Assembly (NCBI GenBank): GCA_002261195.1
Contig: MVBO01000005.1
Location: forward strand, 1 to 41,456
DNA from: Bifiguratus adelaidae
Taxonomy: Eukaryota; Mucoromycota; Endogonomycetes; Endogonales
DNA: 41,456 nt
Direction: 5' to 3'
Under the pieces are notes generated by a model. That model ran no database searches and was not told the origin of the DNA. It saw only the letters and a program-made list of their open reading frames with translations. The number at the start of each line of letters is the position of its first letter. Positions within the stretch are counted from its first letter, which is position 1. Of this stretch, positions 19,490 through 30,938 are shown piece by piece. The position numbers and the translations under genes were made by a program.

Positions 19490-21474
19490 TTAAGCCTTAT
19501 ACATAATGTCCAAGTAGCCCGCCGTCACTTCGTCAATCAAACTCTTGTCTGGCAAACTAGCGGCTGTACCATAGATAGCAGCAGTACCTCCGCGGCCGCT
19601 ATCCGGATTGGCCTTGAGATAGGTTACGGCTTCCTCAATATCGGCCACCAATTCGTCGGCTCGCTTGGCGGTGAGAACGGTGACGGCAATATGAAGGGCA
19701 GGCGGATTTTGGAGAGGGTTCAGTGACCAACCTTTAGCAGATAGGCGATCGGAGACGTCATAAATATTCAAGTGGTAAGCTCCAAAGGCGACGACGGATA
19801 CGAGAGGTTTGCCAATAACGTACAAATCCGGTATGCGTCGTATGCTGGCGTCTAAATGAGTAAACGACAATTTGTGCGCGCAAATCACTCACCCATCCTC
19901 AATCCTTTGTCGTGCGCCAACAATTTCCTTGGTAGCCTCGACGTAACCATCGCGACCGACACGTACCAGTGCAGCCCAGCAACCCGCAATCAATGCTCCC
20001 GGACGACTTCCGGCGATGGATGGGGAGGCATAGATTCCTCCTGTCCAGTCTGGGCAAGAAAAGTATTGGTACTTGCGAATATCGCGATGACGATACATAA
20101 TGATGGACGATCCCTTTGGTGCGAAACCATACTAATAATAGACGTAAAACTACATGTCTCTTTAACCATTGCTTTACCCTTACCTTGTGAGTATCGCAAC
20201 TGATGCTGGTCACTCCAAGAACACGGAAATCGAAGGGTTCAACAGGTAGCCCGGCTCTCTCCAGGTGGGTGATCATGAAGCTACCAAGACAGCAATCGAC
20301 GTGCATGCCAATCTTGTGCTTGGCGGCCAAGGCAGCCAAAGCGGGAATGTCATCAATCATGCCATGAGGGAAATTGATCGCGGAACCGACAATCTAAGCG
20401 GTTCAGTTAGTATAAGACATGACGGCCAAGCGACGCTGACATACCATGATGGTGTTTCTGTTGATGGCCCGCGCAACAGCCTTCACATCGGCTTTGAATG
20501 TTACGGGATCAACAGGCACCGTGATGAGCTTAATCTTGAAATATTTGCATGCTTTTGGGAAAGCAGCATGGGCAGTATCGGCAATGATCCTGTGAAATAG
20601 GTGATTAGAGGGAGGTTTCCTTCCCGTCACGAGCAACACCTACATTTCCGGTTCCGTCACACCGCGGAGATCGTAGGCCATATCTCTATAGGCCTTGGAA
20701 GCCATTCAAGAGTGATTCAGTACCTCCACTGGTCATCGTGCCACATCCAGTGCTTGGCGCATTGTACATATTGAGCACCATGGCAACAACCTCGGCTTCC
20801 ATACGCCGGACGCCGGGAAAGACTTCTGCGTGAAGAGGGTTGGACACGGAGAACATGCCGTACGCCTCGGTGAGTAGGTTAGAAAGCTCCTCTCCACCAT
20901 GGTAGATGCCTCCAGATATTCTGCCGTCCTCCCACTTGATATCACCTAGATTCCGATACCTAAACCACCCAGATCAGTATGGAAATACATGATTATTGTC
21001 CACGTACTTGATGAGTTCCTGTCGTACTTCTTCGTCAGTGTATCCGTGCTCGGGAAGTTCAAGATATCGCTTCAAATGCGCCTCTTTGCCCAACAGATCA
21101 TGTTCCATGCCTGTCAATGTCTTGTTCAACTCGGCATCGATTTTTTGTCGGATCGCTGGGATACGACGAAGCTGCTTGAAGAAAACCTAGGATCGGCGTG
21201 TGAGTAGGCACATGCCATATGGATTGACCCGTCGGAAACTTACCCTTGCGACGTGAGCAAGTACTTCTCGAAAGGTCCGTACAGGGCCTTGAACAACGAG
21301 CTTGGCATAGACTTTAGAGGTGTAATGGAGCACTACTAATACAAAAATGACATTCTTGATACCAGTGAGCCGCGGGTTATTGAGGTTGCGGCTCAATGAC
21401 GCCAAAGCACCTGATGTTTGCGCGACAAAAGACATTATGAACAAGAGTGGGACGCAACGGCTTGGCTGCAACAT
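19490..21474 (-). CDS. DPL1: Sphingosine-1-phosphate lyase, with an apparent 1-nt frameshift
   Basis: PLP enzyme of the ER that cleaves phosphorylated long-chain bases to a fatty aldehyde and phosphoethanolamine. N-terminal membrane anchor [11 protein letters not shown], then [80 protein letters not shown] and the PLP lysine in [15 protein letters not shown]. It ends [16 protein letters not shown]. About seven introns. Near 20705 the reading TSGGTESLL breaks: one extra base precedes [15 protein letters not shown], and the frame otherwise meets a stop eight codons on. No intron fits. This is an assembly error, a damaging allele or a genuine shift. The start is 21474 (MLQPSRC) or, equally possible, 21435 (MSFVAQ). 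Confidence 0.88.
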
Positions 21475-21489
21475 TCAAGCGTAGTTGGC

Positions 21490-21502
21490 AGGGTTAGGGT
21501 TA
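21490..21502. promoter_or_regulatory. Telobox (AGGGTTAGGGTTA) just upstream of S1P lyase
   Basis: AGGGTTAGGGTTA lies 16 bp upstream of the lyase ATG (CCCTAACCCT on the coding strand). It matches fungal telomere-repeat and Tbf1-type (RMCCCTAA) binding sites. A second TTAGGGTTAGGG copy is at 12109-12120. Function is inferred. Confidence 0.5.
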
Positions 21503-21561
21503 CTCAGGATTTTGATATGTCAACGCTTTTGCGCCGTTTATGGACATGCAACTGTTATACA

Positions 21562-22698
21562 TTATGATTGATAGTCTTGGAGGCGCAGCAAGTTGCGTTC
21601 TAACATGGCGATGGTGACCTTGCCTACGCTGGGAACATAAATACTGGCCCTGCTTTTCACATCTTCCTCGAAGTTCTTGTAGGTTGAGAAATTGATGGCA
21701 ACGACGCCTTCCTTGAGTTGGTCGGTGGGAAGTTTGAAACTTTCGGTGGGAACGCCGGTGATGACCACATCTCCCTTACCAATGGCTTCTTCCCTGGTTA
21801 CAGAGGTGTCGATAACTTCGTGCTTTCGGAGCTTTAGGCCCACCCCTCGGTGAAATTCTTGGACGCCGTTTACATCGATGGAGTAGACCTTAGCACCGTC
21901 GTTAGCTAGCAAAGCCGCTAAGGGACGTCCAACGACTTCTGATCGGTTCAATATGGTGATGGTACGACCATACAGACGATTACCATAAGGCAGGACTGAG
22001 TTATAGACGCCAATGAATTCGAGAATCTACGGGGCAATACAAAGCGTATCAGCATCCAATATGAGCACACAATTCAATCCACCCGAATGGTACATACCTT
22101 GACTACGGCCAATGGCGTACAAGGAATTATGCACTTTTTTGTCCCTTCCTTGTCCATCCACCGTATGTTGTGATACATGTTGTAGACAAATCGATGGCAC
22201 AATCCTTCAACATCCTTGCTTGGATCAACTACATTTTGCATGTACTGATCTTGTCGGTCTCCAAACACAGGATAGTAAACCATGATACCATGAACTTCGG
22301 GATCATTGTTGGCTTCAACGATCCGGTCTTCAAGCTCCTGCCTGTCGACACGACGCAGGTCAAAATTGACCCCAGATTCTTTGCAGGTTCTCGCGGTTGA
22401 CTCTGCGTATTTGGTGGCAGCTGGGTCGGCATTCGCCAGGAATGCCACGAGCTTTGGTGGTATTGAGCGGGTGCTTATGTTATTTTTGATTTCATGCCTG
22501 TAAACGGAACCTGTCAGAGCTTGTCGACAATACTCGGTGCATATGGGGTATTCGCGCAACTTAAACATCGCAAACGGCCTTGCTTTGTGAATCTGTGAGT
22601 TGAATGACCTACCTGAACGAAGCAGCGACCGTGGAGGCAAGCACAACCTTGCATGAACTGAAGGATTGTTTCCTGTCCGCACTTTCAACCTGTGCCAT
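21562..22698 (-). CDS. MTD1: NAD-dependent methylenetetrahydrofolate dehydrogenase
   Basis: Monofunctional cytosolic enzyme oxidising 5,10-methylene-THF to methenyl-THF in one-carbon metabolism. The start at 22698 (MAQVESADRKQSFSSCKVVL) splices from STVAASF(R) over an intron of about 115 nt into HEIKNNISTRSIPPKLVAFL. Key parts are ANADPAATKYAESTARTC, HGIMVYYPVFGDRQDQYMQ, CIIPCTPLAVVK, then after an intron ILEFIGVYNSVLPYGNRLYG, the NAD-binding NRSEVVGRPLAALLANDGA and the end SVGKVTIAMLERNLLRLQD. About 330 residues, close to yeast Mtd1 and unlike the bifunctional FolD family. Same strand as S1P lyase (87 bp downstream) and 78 bp below the PMT stop. Confidence 0.95.
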
Positions 22699-22776
22699 GT
22701 CAGTACAGAACAGGTGAAAAAATGTGTGGCTTGTAAGCCATTGTTCTCGAATCTAAAGACAAGCATTGATGGTGTA

Positions 22777-25644
22777 TCATTCATTGTGTCCGGCTGCAAC
22801 ACCATCTTCGGACAATTCTATCACTGCTGGTTCATACTCAAAGTACTCGTCGTCGTCTTCGTCGTCCGCCTCTTCCTCCTCGTCGCCATCGTCTTCCGCG
22901 GCATGCTTTGACTCGGTCGTCATGATATCGTCGATGGGCTCACCCGCTTCAGCTTGAACGGCCGTATGCAAATCAAGGAAGGGCATCTCAGGCTGCGGAA
23001 TGGCAACCTCTTCCGCTGCCGAGACGCCTTCCTGTCCGTCAGACGATACCGAGGCAAGATATCCCGGTTCAAACCTATTATAACATGACTAATTGCTCGC
23101 GAAAATCTGCAAAAGAACCTACCGATTACAGTCCCATTTCCAAGTAGAAAGAAGTTTGCTCCGCTCGCATGCAGGCTTCGTCCAGGTCGTACCATAGGTA
23201 ATAGGTGCATAAATCATAAATGTCAACACCACAGCCGCAATGACAATGATAGCCACGGCCATACGACGTTTGACTGTCAGTCGAACCGTCACGAAATCGA
23301 ACCCAACTCCGAGTGCGAGGATCGCGAAATACAATCCAGGCATGTAATGATGGAGGAACAGTTGTCGCGACATGAGAAAGAATGGGAAGTAATGCAATGC
23401 CCAAGCTGTGATAAAGAAACCAGCGGAATTTGTGTAATAAGTCTTGAGCGCTCCAAAGTTGTCCGTGTATCCACGCTGCTGACGGAGCGTCAAAAAAGCT
23501 TGGATCAAAAAGTAGCTGAAGATAACAATGGTTGAGGCCCAATAGACAATGGGATTTCCAATGAGAAAGATCAATCGATCCTTCATGCCCCAGAATAGGA
23601 TGCCACGTTGGAGAAGAAGCCATGATAAAGGTCGTGATTCGTAGGGATGCGATTCTGTGAGCCCGGCATTTGATTTCCACATGACTCTCTGAAGCTCAAG
23701 AAATTTTTCAAAGAAGCCAACGCGAGGGTAATTGACCTTTTGTGCATCATCCGGTACTAGAAGCTCACATTAGTGCCAAGCGTCGACCACACATTGCACG
23801 TACAATCCTCGTTTTCAGTCGCTTCAATCATCCACACGGTTTTGGGCTTCAAGGCGTTTTTCATACAGGTAACCTCCTGCTGCTCGTATCCCCATTTTGG
23901 AAGTTTGACGCCTCCGGAAAAGAGCACGCATCCGGTTTGATGGTGCACCAAGCGAAATTTGGATCGCAATGTGCGCAAACGGTCCTTGGAAACGGGATCT
24001 TGCTTGTTGTAATCGATAATGTCAACACGCCAGTAATCGTTGCTGTCACCAGGAAATCCAGGATAACCGTATGCAGATACCTCATTATGATAGTCAACTT
24101 CGGTTACAGGTGGCCGTATGTCATGGCTGTGCAGGCGTCGCTGGGTATTCATGTGCTCAAAGCGGACAATGTCATTGTGCTTGACCCATTTGAGGGGTGT
24201 ATTGTCGGTGATATTTTCAGGATTGGCATACTTGCGAATGATCCACCAGTTGTTATCATCCTTGTGGGGATACAAGGTCACTTGTTGTTGATTGCTGCCG
24301 GTAGGATAGGTGTCTTTGTGCGAATGAAGATAGCCACCCGCGGTAGCTACGTGTCTTATGTACACTTTTGAATCGTAGGCGATGTCAATGGGCGTATCAT
24401 CCATGTGGTGACCTTTTAGGGTGTGTTGAAATTCTGCAGACATGAATCCATCACCAGATCCCGACTTGTTGAGCACAGCAAAGTGCACAGAATACATCAT
24501 GATATAGATAGACCATGGCAACACAATTAAGCAGATGGCTCTGGCAGCAAAGTGGCGGCCATATGTCAGAGCATTGACACTTGTATCACCAATAATGTTC
24601 CAAAGATTGGCCAACGTTGCTACACCAATGGAAGCCATGGTAAAGAGGCCAACCCATTTACAGCTCAAGGCTAGACCGAGACAGGTGCCGGTCAAAGTCA
24701 ACCAAATCCACCACCATGCCGTGAATGGCCTGAAAAAGAGCATATCGCTTTAACCCCCGAGTCAAACGATACGCATCACGTGCATACCTGCGTTGTTGAT
24801 TCTCAAAATTGACCCACATGAGACCGGCGGCTGCAGTAGATAGCAGCAAAGCTGAATCCAAGAGAATAAGGCGATTGTTGGCTACTAAGCCATTTTCTGC
24901 AATAGGCGGCGCCTTTTAGTCACGGTACACAAAGGATATCCATGATCCTTACCGAATGTAATGCACATTGCAGCCACTAGCGCCGCTGCCATCGAGTGGC
25001 CAGCTGAACGCAAGGTCATGTAGCCAATGGGCGCAACAAGCACGCCAGCCATGGCTGTTGCCCATCGCATAATCACATAAGGCACCTTGTCCGCCAAATA
25101 ATCTCTGAATGTGAACATGAGCAACAGATTCACCACAGACACAGCGTCACCTACTTTCCAATCTTTTCAAAGTCAAATTCACCATTGAAACCAGCCAACT
25201 TGGCGACAAAGGCAATGTAGAGCTTTGCCAACTGCGTAGATGGAACGATCATTGAGCCTTCCAATACCTCTGAATCAATCATGATTTTGCTTACCGGAGG
25301 ATGGACATCCATAAAGAACTCGCGTTTGATGTACTTGCTTGCGTATCCACCAAAGTGTACCTCATCAAACCTACAGAAAGTGCTCAGAACAATGCATTCG
25401 CATGCGGAGACTTGGCTACCTACACCACACTAGACGGCCATGATAGTTTATATAAACGAACGCACAAAGTCACCAGCGTGATAACAGCCGCTACTTGTAT
25501 ATCGGCTCGTCTTCGCGTGAACGCGGCAAGAGCAAGGTTCTGCGCTGCCTTATTGCGACCCGGCTTGACTAAGGCGGGCTTGACGGTGTCCTTGCTGTCC
25601 GACGTTCGCGTTGACGCGGTGAGCACTGACCTACGGTTGCGCAT
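22777..25644 (-). CDS. Protein O-mannosyltransferase (GT39), PMT2-like, with acidic C-terminal tail
   Basis: ER membrane enzyme moving mannose from dolichol-phosphate-mannose to Ser/Thr. Start MRNRRSVLTASTRTSDSKDT at 25644. Then VRLYKLSWPSSVV/FDEVHFGGYASKYIKREF.. with the GT39 DE catalytic pair, MDVHPP/LAKLYIAFVAKLAGFNG, several membrane helices and the large exon with GSGDGFMSAEFQ and the MIR region (GGYLHSHKDTYPTGSNQQQ, NDIVRFEHMNTQRRLHSHD). More helices follow, ending TYGTTWTKPACERSKLLSTW. Eight or nine introns. The last exon (about 23075-22777) adds about 100 residues with a strongly acidic run near 22840-22890. The MIR spacing and YGTTW...WKWDCN region suggest the PMT2 branch; PMT1 or PMT4 is less likely. 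A near-normal length apart from the tail. Confidence 0.9.
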
Positions 25645-26209
25645 GGTCGGAATGTCAGAAACAGGCAGTGGGTCAATCTAACAAGAAGAATGGGTCTGAG
25701 ATGGATAGGCAACTCAGCGGAAAAGGCGTCAGCCTATACATACTTGGTCCCGTTCCCCCTTTATATCTCGTCCATGCTACTTGTCCCTGAGTCTATTGCA
25801 ATAAGATCCGATTCTTACCTTCATATCCACCCCCTTAAGGGTGGAAGAGTACCGAGACACGGAGGTGGATCTGCTTAACCACACCCTCTGCTCCCGTTCC
25901 TCGTCCATGGGCTATCGCACTGTCCTGAACTCAGGCGTTTCTTGATTTGTGCCAATTAGAGGATAGAGATGCACAATGGATCTAAAGAATGCTGCAGAAT
26001 TCGTTTGACATGGAAACGAGTGGTACGATGTCTTGTCCAGATACAGACAGTGCCGTGTTGGACCTCCTAACCCAACATTACGCGCAGAATAAAGCGCACC
26101 AGTAGAAACCTCACAATGACCATTGTGTATTGCTAAATCTATTATTGCATTATATATTACAGTTTCCGCAGTGGATGATGCCGCATATATTGTGTAAAGT
26201 CGTGACTTG
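25645..26209. other. 565-bp intergenic region with two CCCCT elements
   Basis: Upstream of PMT and downstream of the unknown gene at 26210 (both minus). CCCCCT occurs at about 25758 and again inside CCACCCCCTTAAGGGTGG (about 25827-25844), which also forms a short inverted repeat. CCCCT is the stress-response element of fungal Msn2/4-type factors. No ORF with family features and no RNA gene was recognised. Confidence 0.45.
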
Positions 26210-26886
26210 TTACGCGTAAAAGGATGGGAATGGAAGAGACTTGTCGATGGGTGCTCCCCAGTAAAAGGTGTACAGTCGATTCCATCGTTGTCTGGTGCTC
26301 GAGCAGGGAATGATCATAATGGCGTGGGCCATGTACTCATAATCTAAAGCCTCTTTGGGCAGGTAATCGCCATCTTTCTCCGCCACCTCACACCACTCGC
26401 ATCCTCGCAACGTGATGCGTAAGTCCTCAGGCCTTAGCGTATCGTGCGTCATGGACACAAGTTGATCTTCTGCAGCAGCAACCACCTCACACCACTTTTC
26501 CTTACCGAGACTCAGGTCCTTGCGTACCTTTTGAACAACATGAATCAAGAAATCGCGAATGACTAATCGCGTCGGATGATACACGCAGTGCATCCGAAGG
26601 ATATCTTGCATCAGGATCAAAGCGTTCCACAACGAGTCCCAACGTTGTCGATGCTGTTCAGACGATCTCAGGCAGGTTACACCTTCCAGACCATGGATCA
26701 CTAGACGACGCATCAGTCAGCCTCGCCGATGAAGGGATACTTACAAAACTCGCTTTTGACTTGACACCAAAGGTCCCAGCCGTGGTACCATGTATCACCG
26801 CTTAGAGGACTACCATAGATATCTCTCGCTCGGAGGAGGGGCCGTGTGTCACAGTAGGTGTGTCGGAGAATGGCGGTTGTTTGCAT
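26210..26886 (-). CDS. Unrecognised protein, two exons
   Basis: I do not recognise it. Exon 1 from MQTTAILRHTYCDTRPLLRA (26886) reaches WCQVKSEF. A 43- to 45-nt GTAAGT..CTAG intron then leads to LIHGLEGVTCLRSSEQHRQRW and on to the stop at 26210. The body looks helical (LWNALILMQDILRMHC, LVIRDFLIHVVQKVRKD), with Trp/Cys-rich segments RGCEWCEVAEK and RWNRLYTFYWGAP. No signal peptide or membrane helix is obvious in the body. The frame stays open upstream to an ATG at 27099, which would add about 70 residues (MNPYGTHRIDNSQ) and put the start 27 bp from the GABA transaminase stop. Start therefore uncertain. About 220 residues with the shorter start. Confidence 0.55.
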
Positions 26887-27125
26887 GAGTCTTGGTAGGA
26901 ATGAGAAGAAAAGGTGTAACAAGCACGAGAGGTGTGCCGCGGTTTGTTCCTTAAATAGTGCCCAGATGGCGGCGGAGTCACGGGCATGACTTGTTTTACG
27001 CTCTTTGGTAGACACTTTTTCCCCCTCTCTCCCAAAAGGGGTAGCAAAGGAAGGCCATATTTGGGAATTGTCAATTCTATGTGTTCCATACGGGTTCATT
27101 CACTATACAGGTCTCTCAATTGCAC

Positions 27126-28781
27126 TTATTGTTGGGGTACGACGCTCTCCAAAGCATCCAAAAAGATATCAGCGTGGTGCTTTTGGAAGACAAGCATAGG
27201 TCTCAAACGCACCGCACGTTCACCACATCCACCCATGTTGACGCCCCTCTTGCGCATCTCGGCAATCACGGCATCACGCTGTTCGGCTGTGGGCAGATCA
27301 AAGGCAATAAAAGTGCCTTCTCCTCGCACATTCTCGAGCTTGGGATACTTCTTGGAAATGCCGGCGAGTTCGTTCATGACGTATGATCCAGTATCACGGA
27401 CATTTTCGAGAAGGTTGTTGGACTTGATCTCCTTGACAATTTGAGCGGCCTGCATAGCACGAACTGGGTCACCGAGCCATGTGTTGTAGAGTCGGTAAGG
27501 TTTGGAGGGAAGGAGCTCGTCCTTGTAATAGAATCCGGCAGCTTGGAACTTCTTGGAGAAAGTCACAATATCCGGAGGGTTTCTCAATTGCCACTTCTCG
27601 TGGGCCCAGAAGGTACCGGTGGCACCAACACCAGTTTGAACTTCGTCAACGATGAAGAGAGCATCGTGCTTTGTGCAGAGGTCGCGAAGCTTGCGGAAGA
27701 AGTCGGGAGAAGCGTGATTGTCACCGCCTTCAGATTGAATGGGTTCGACAACGACAGCGGCGACGGGCATGGCCCAGCTCTTGAGAAGAGTATCAACTTG
27801 AGCCAAACAGCGCTCTTCCTCCTGCTTGTTGTGTTCAACGTTCTCCTCTAAAGGATATTTCAAAGCAGGAAAGTCGGCCTAGCCAATGATGAGCGCGAAG
27901 GTCAAGAAAAATATAGAATAAGCGGCTTACCTGCGGCCAGTGGAAGGCAGGAACATCCACCTTGTGGATGGCTTTGGAGCGAGTGGTACTAAGACTGCCA
28001 AATAGACGACCGTGGAAAGCCTGTCGGAAGGAGAGCATGGCAAGCTCGGGGCTTCCGGGCGCTTGGTTGTTCATGCAAGAGCTAAGATCATCCTCGGTAA
28101 AGTCAACCTTAAAGCCTCGCTTCTTCTTTTGATGGTACATAAACGCAGCCTTGTACGCATTCTCGTTGGCGCAAGAGCCGCACATGGCCGTAAAGACCTT
28201 GGTCATGCCGGGCGGAGCGACAGACATGAAGGCGTTCTCCACAGAGTCTACCCAATCCTTGTTGGGAGCCACGCCGAGAGCAGCACGATTAGCGAGGGCA
28301 GTGGCCATCTCGGGAGTCTTGCTGAGCTCGAGCATAGCGGGATGGTTGTAACCGATAGGAAGTGAGGCAATTTGACAGTACAGATCAAGGAGAGTATTGC
28401 CATCGCTATCGACGATGTAGTTACCGGTGGATTTAGCATAATCTACGCAAAGCCAAGCATGTGTTAGCCACCATCTAGCATTCAACAAGGGTGATCGGCA
28501 TCTGGATTACGCCAGTCCGAACCTCCCCCTTAAAAATAATCCTCACCAGCAATGAAAGCCATGGACCGAGTATCCTGAACCTTGCCTAAGCGCTCTAATA
28601 TCTGCGAAGACTGGGGTCCAGGTACCTTGGTTCTTAGCTCAGGACCTTGAGGTTCATTTTGAAAATAGGCGTTGACTGGCTTGCGTGAGCCAACACGGTT
28701 AGCCGCAGCGGTCGCGAAAGCGCGATAGACAGTAGGGCGGTGAGCTTTAACAGCGCCAAGGCGAGCTAGGCGGAATGCCAT
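27126..28781 (-). CDS. UGA1: 4-aminobutyrate (GABA) transaminase, probably mitochondrial
   Basis: Class III PLP aminotransferase turning GABA plus 2-oxoglutarate into succinate semialdehyde and glutamate (GABA shunt). The start [20 protein letters not shown] at 28781 is Arg/Ala-rich without acids, like a mitochondrial presequence; S. cerevisiae Uga1 is cytosolic. Three exons: to SMAFIA(D), then [20 protein letters not shown]...[15 protein letters not shown]...AFHWPQ, then [22 protein letters not shown]-binding parts are [13 protein letters not shown] and the Schiff-base lysine in [13 protein letters not shown]. The second cofactor loop is CGSCANENA. It ends [19 protein letters not shown]. About 490 residues, normal for GABA-T. 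Divergent from Sec61 gamma, 359 bp away. Confidence 0.95.
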
Positions 28782-29140
28782 AGATAGCGGAGATTGATCA
28801 AGAGAAAGAGCGCAAAGAAGCAAAAGTGACCAAAACGCCGAGACAGGAGCTTTTATACCAGTGACTGCAATGAGGCAATTACGGGGCATGGCAGATATCG
28901 TGCGAAATTTGGTTGAGGCATTTAGTCCACAAGAGGGACACACGCGCGCGCACCCACTCTGCGTCTTTTGTGTACCACGATGGCGGATCCGTAGGACAAT
29001 GGGCAATGTGTGTGTCATCCATCGAGCATTCACCGTGTTTCATCGACGCGTTTAATGTTGTGTGCCTGCCAATCCTTTTGATGTCGTCACCAAATTAATT
29101 ACGAATGGGAGATGCCGCATCGGCCTGCCACGTCTTTACC
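28782..29140. promoter_or_regulatory. Divergent intergenic region, GABA transaminase / Sec61 gamma
   Basis: 359 bp between two divergent ATGs. It contains a short CGCGCGCG run (about 28943) and no recognisable TATA box or RNA gene. It must hold both promoters. Confidence 0.5.
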
Positions 29141-29670
29141 ATGTCATCCACACAAAACAACACTGATCAGCTCAAGGAGACGGTGGAGTATGTTGTGGAG
29201 GGTCCCAAGCAGTTCTTCAAGGAGGGAATGCAGTTTGTGAACCGGTGTAGCAAGCCCAACAAGAAGGGTACGTGATGGTGGGGGTGTTGCGTTCGGCGAT
29301 ACTGATGATGGTATTCCACAGAGTTCATACAGATTTCACAAGCTGTTGGTATGGGATTTGTTGCTCTTGGAGCTATTGGATACATTGTGAAGGTAGTTAG
29401 GCGTGGGATGAGGGTTGGATGAGGATGAGACAGCTGGCGTCCAACAGACCCAACTCGTTGCGATGGTCCGCAGGCGCTGTGAGACGGTGCGCTATGCTGA
29501 TGCGCGTCGAAGCAAGTCATCATTGCGCTGTTCATATTCATGTTACTGGCCTCGCGCGTGCGTGTCATTCCAGGCACGCAGGACAGCTGTAGTTGGACAG
29601 GTCACTCACATGCCTCTGTTTTTAGCTGATCCACATTCCCATCAACAACATTCTAGTAGGAGCGGCTTAA
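29141..29670 (+). CDS. SSS1: Sec61 gamma subunit (SSS1) of the ER translocon
   Basis: Tail-anchored clamp of the Sec61 channel. Start MSSTQNNTDQLKETVEYVVE at 29141. The first exon ends FVNRCSKPNKK(E), the second encodes FIQISQAVGMGFVALGAIG and YIVK, and the third, starting at 29626, encodes LIHIPINNILVGAA and the stop. RCSKPNKKEF and LIHIPINNI are the family signature. About 80 residues, as expected. The last intron (29393-29625, 233 nt) is several times longer than most in the window. This third exon is easily missed because it is only 45 nt. Confidence 0.95.
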
Positions 29671-30071
29671 GATGTCATGTAACTCGTAGTGTACGACGCT
29701 ACGCGTCGGTTGAATATATCACTTGGCCGAAAAGTACCCAGTCAGCTCTTGCAAGACCAAGACTTAAGTCCACGTTGCGTACCGCGTGCGACTGAGCTCT
29801 TTGAGTCCACCATGTCAAGTTTTATGGTCCATGAGGAAAGCAATAGAATTGCCGGCCGTCGCGGAACCGCAGTGATTGGCAAGATTTCTGCACGAGCAGC
29901 AAAATATCATGTGATGAGCACATCTTGCAATGTAAACACGATACACAGGAACCATCATGAACGAGTGGCGGCATGCGCACATCCACCAGGCACTAAGGGG
30001 AACAACGCGCAAAAATCGAGACTCGCAATTAAATAAGGAAAGTCTGCCAAGTCTTTTTGACACCTTGGCTC
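29671..30071. other. 400-bp intergenic region, nothing recognised
   Basis: Between Sec61 gamma and the ESCRT-III gene, both on plus. Short ORFs on both strands have no family features. I saw no tRNA A/B boxes or snRNA-like sequence. It presumably holds the ESCRT gene promoter. Confidence 0.45.
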
Positions 30072-30938
30072 ATGGAGACCATCAGAAACTACGTGGCCAA
30101 GCCTTCGGTCAAAGGTATAGTCTTGCTTTCTACAGCAGAGAACCGTCTGTCTTGCACTTGTAACTGATCACCGTGGCCTTCTAGAGCAAATGAGGACACA
30201 GCAGCGAGAGTTGCGTGCCATACAGCGAGACCTCGAACGAGACAAACTGCAGCTACAGAGACAAGAAAAGCAGATTGAAGCAGACATAAAGCGAGCTGCC
30301 AAAGCAGGTCAAACAGACAAGGCAAAGAAACTTGCAAAGGTACGTGCGCTAGTGCTCTAGGACGTCTTTTCTGATGAACGGCGCGCAGCAACTCATACGG
30401 ATACGGAATCAAAGTCAGAAGAACGCCAATGTCAGTTCGTCCATTTCCGCCATCTCACATCGTACCGCCGTCATCCAATCCAATGTGACATTAGGGTGAG
30501 TTGATGAGAACGTGACGTACGTGGACATTGCTGATGTGTGTTTTCCCAGCAATGCCGTGAAAGGCGCCACGAAAGCCATGACGACAGCCAACAAAAATAT
30601 GGACTCCACCGCTCTCTCACAGACGCTCTTTGATTTCCAAAAGGAGTCTGCTAAAATGGACATGATAGAAGAGATGAGTAAGCAGCCATGTGCTTGTCCG
30701 CGAAAACATCACTCAATTCATCTGCTTGCAGTGAACGATACCATCGATTCAACCATGGACGAGTCCGAAGACGAAGAGGAATCAGAAAACATCATGAACC
30801 AGGTGCTAGACGAAATTGGGGTGGAAATGGGAGGTAAACTGCGTGAGGCTGGACGTGTGGCGAGTGGCGACCTTCAAGAACTGGATGCGCAAAATTTGGA
30901 ATTTGAACGGCGCATGAGAGCGTTACGGGAAGCTTAAG
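30072..30938 (+). CDS. ESCRT-III subunit, CHMP2B/VPS2-like
   Basis: Polymerises on membranes in multivesicular-body formation and other membrane scission. Start METIRNYVAKPSVK at 30072. Splicing to EQMRTQQRELRAIQRDLERD matches the CHMP2B start (KEQNRELRGTQR). Five exons: coiled basic helix 1 and 2 (KQIEADIKRAAKAG...KKLAK/QLIRIRNQSQ), NAVKGATKAMTTANKNMD, then acidic MNDTIDSTMDESEDEEESE and NIMNQVLDEIGVEMGGKL. The C-terminal ERRMRALREA looks like an MIM1 motif for Vps4 binding. About 210 residues. VLDEIGVEMGG and the absent second copy of the Did4-type tail favour CHMP2B over CHMP2A; budding yeast has only Did4/Vps2. Confidence 0.9.

Noticed and set aside
20690-20720. Intron explaining the S1P lyase frame break
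   Set aside because: Only one base is surplus and no GT-AG or GC-AG pair can be placed without losing conserved residues.
23742-24371. 209-residue plus-strand ORF
   Set aside because: Antisense of the PMT MIR-domain exon.
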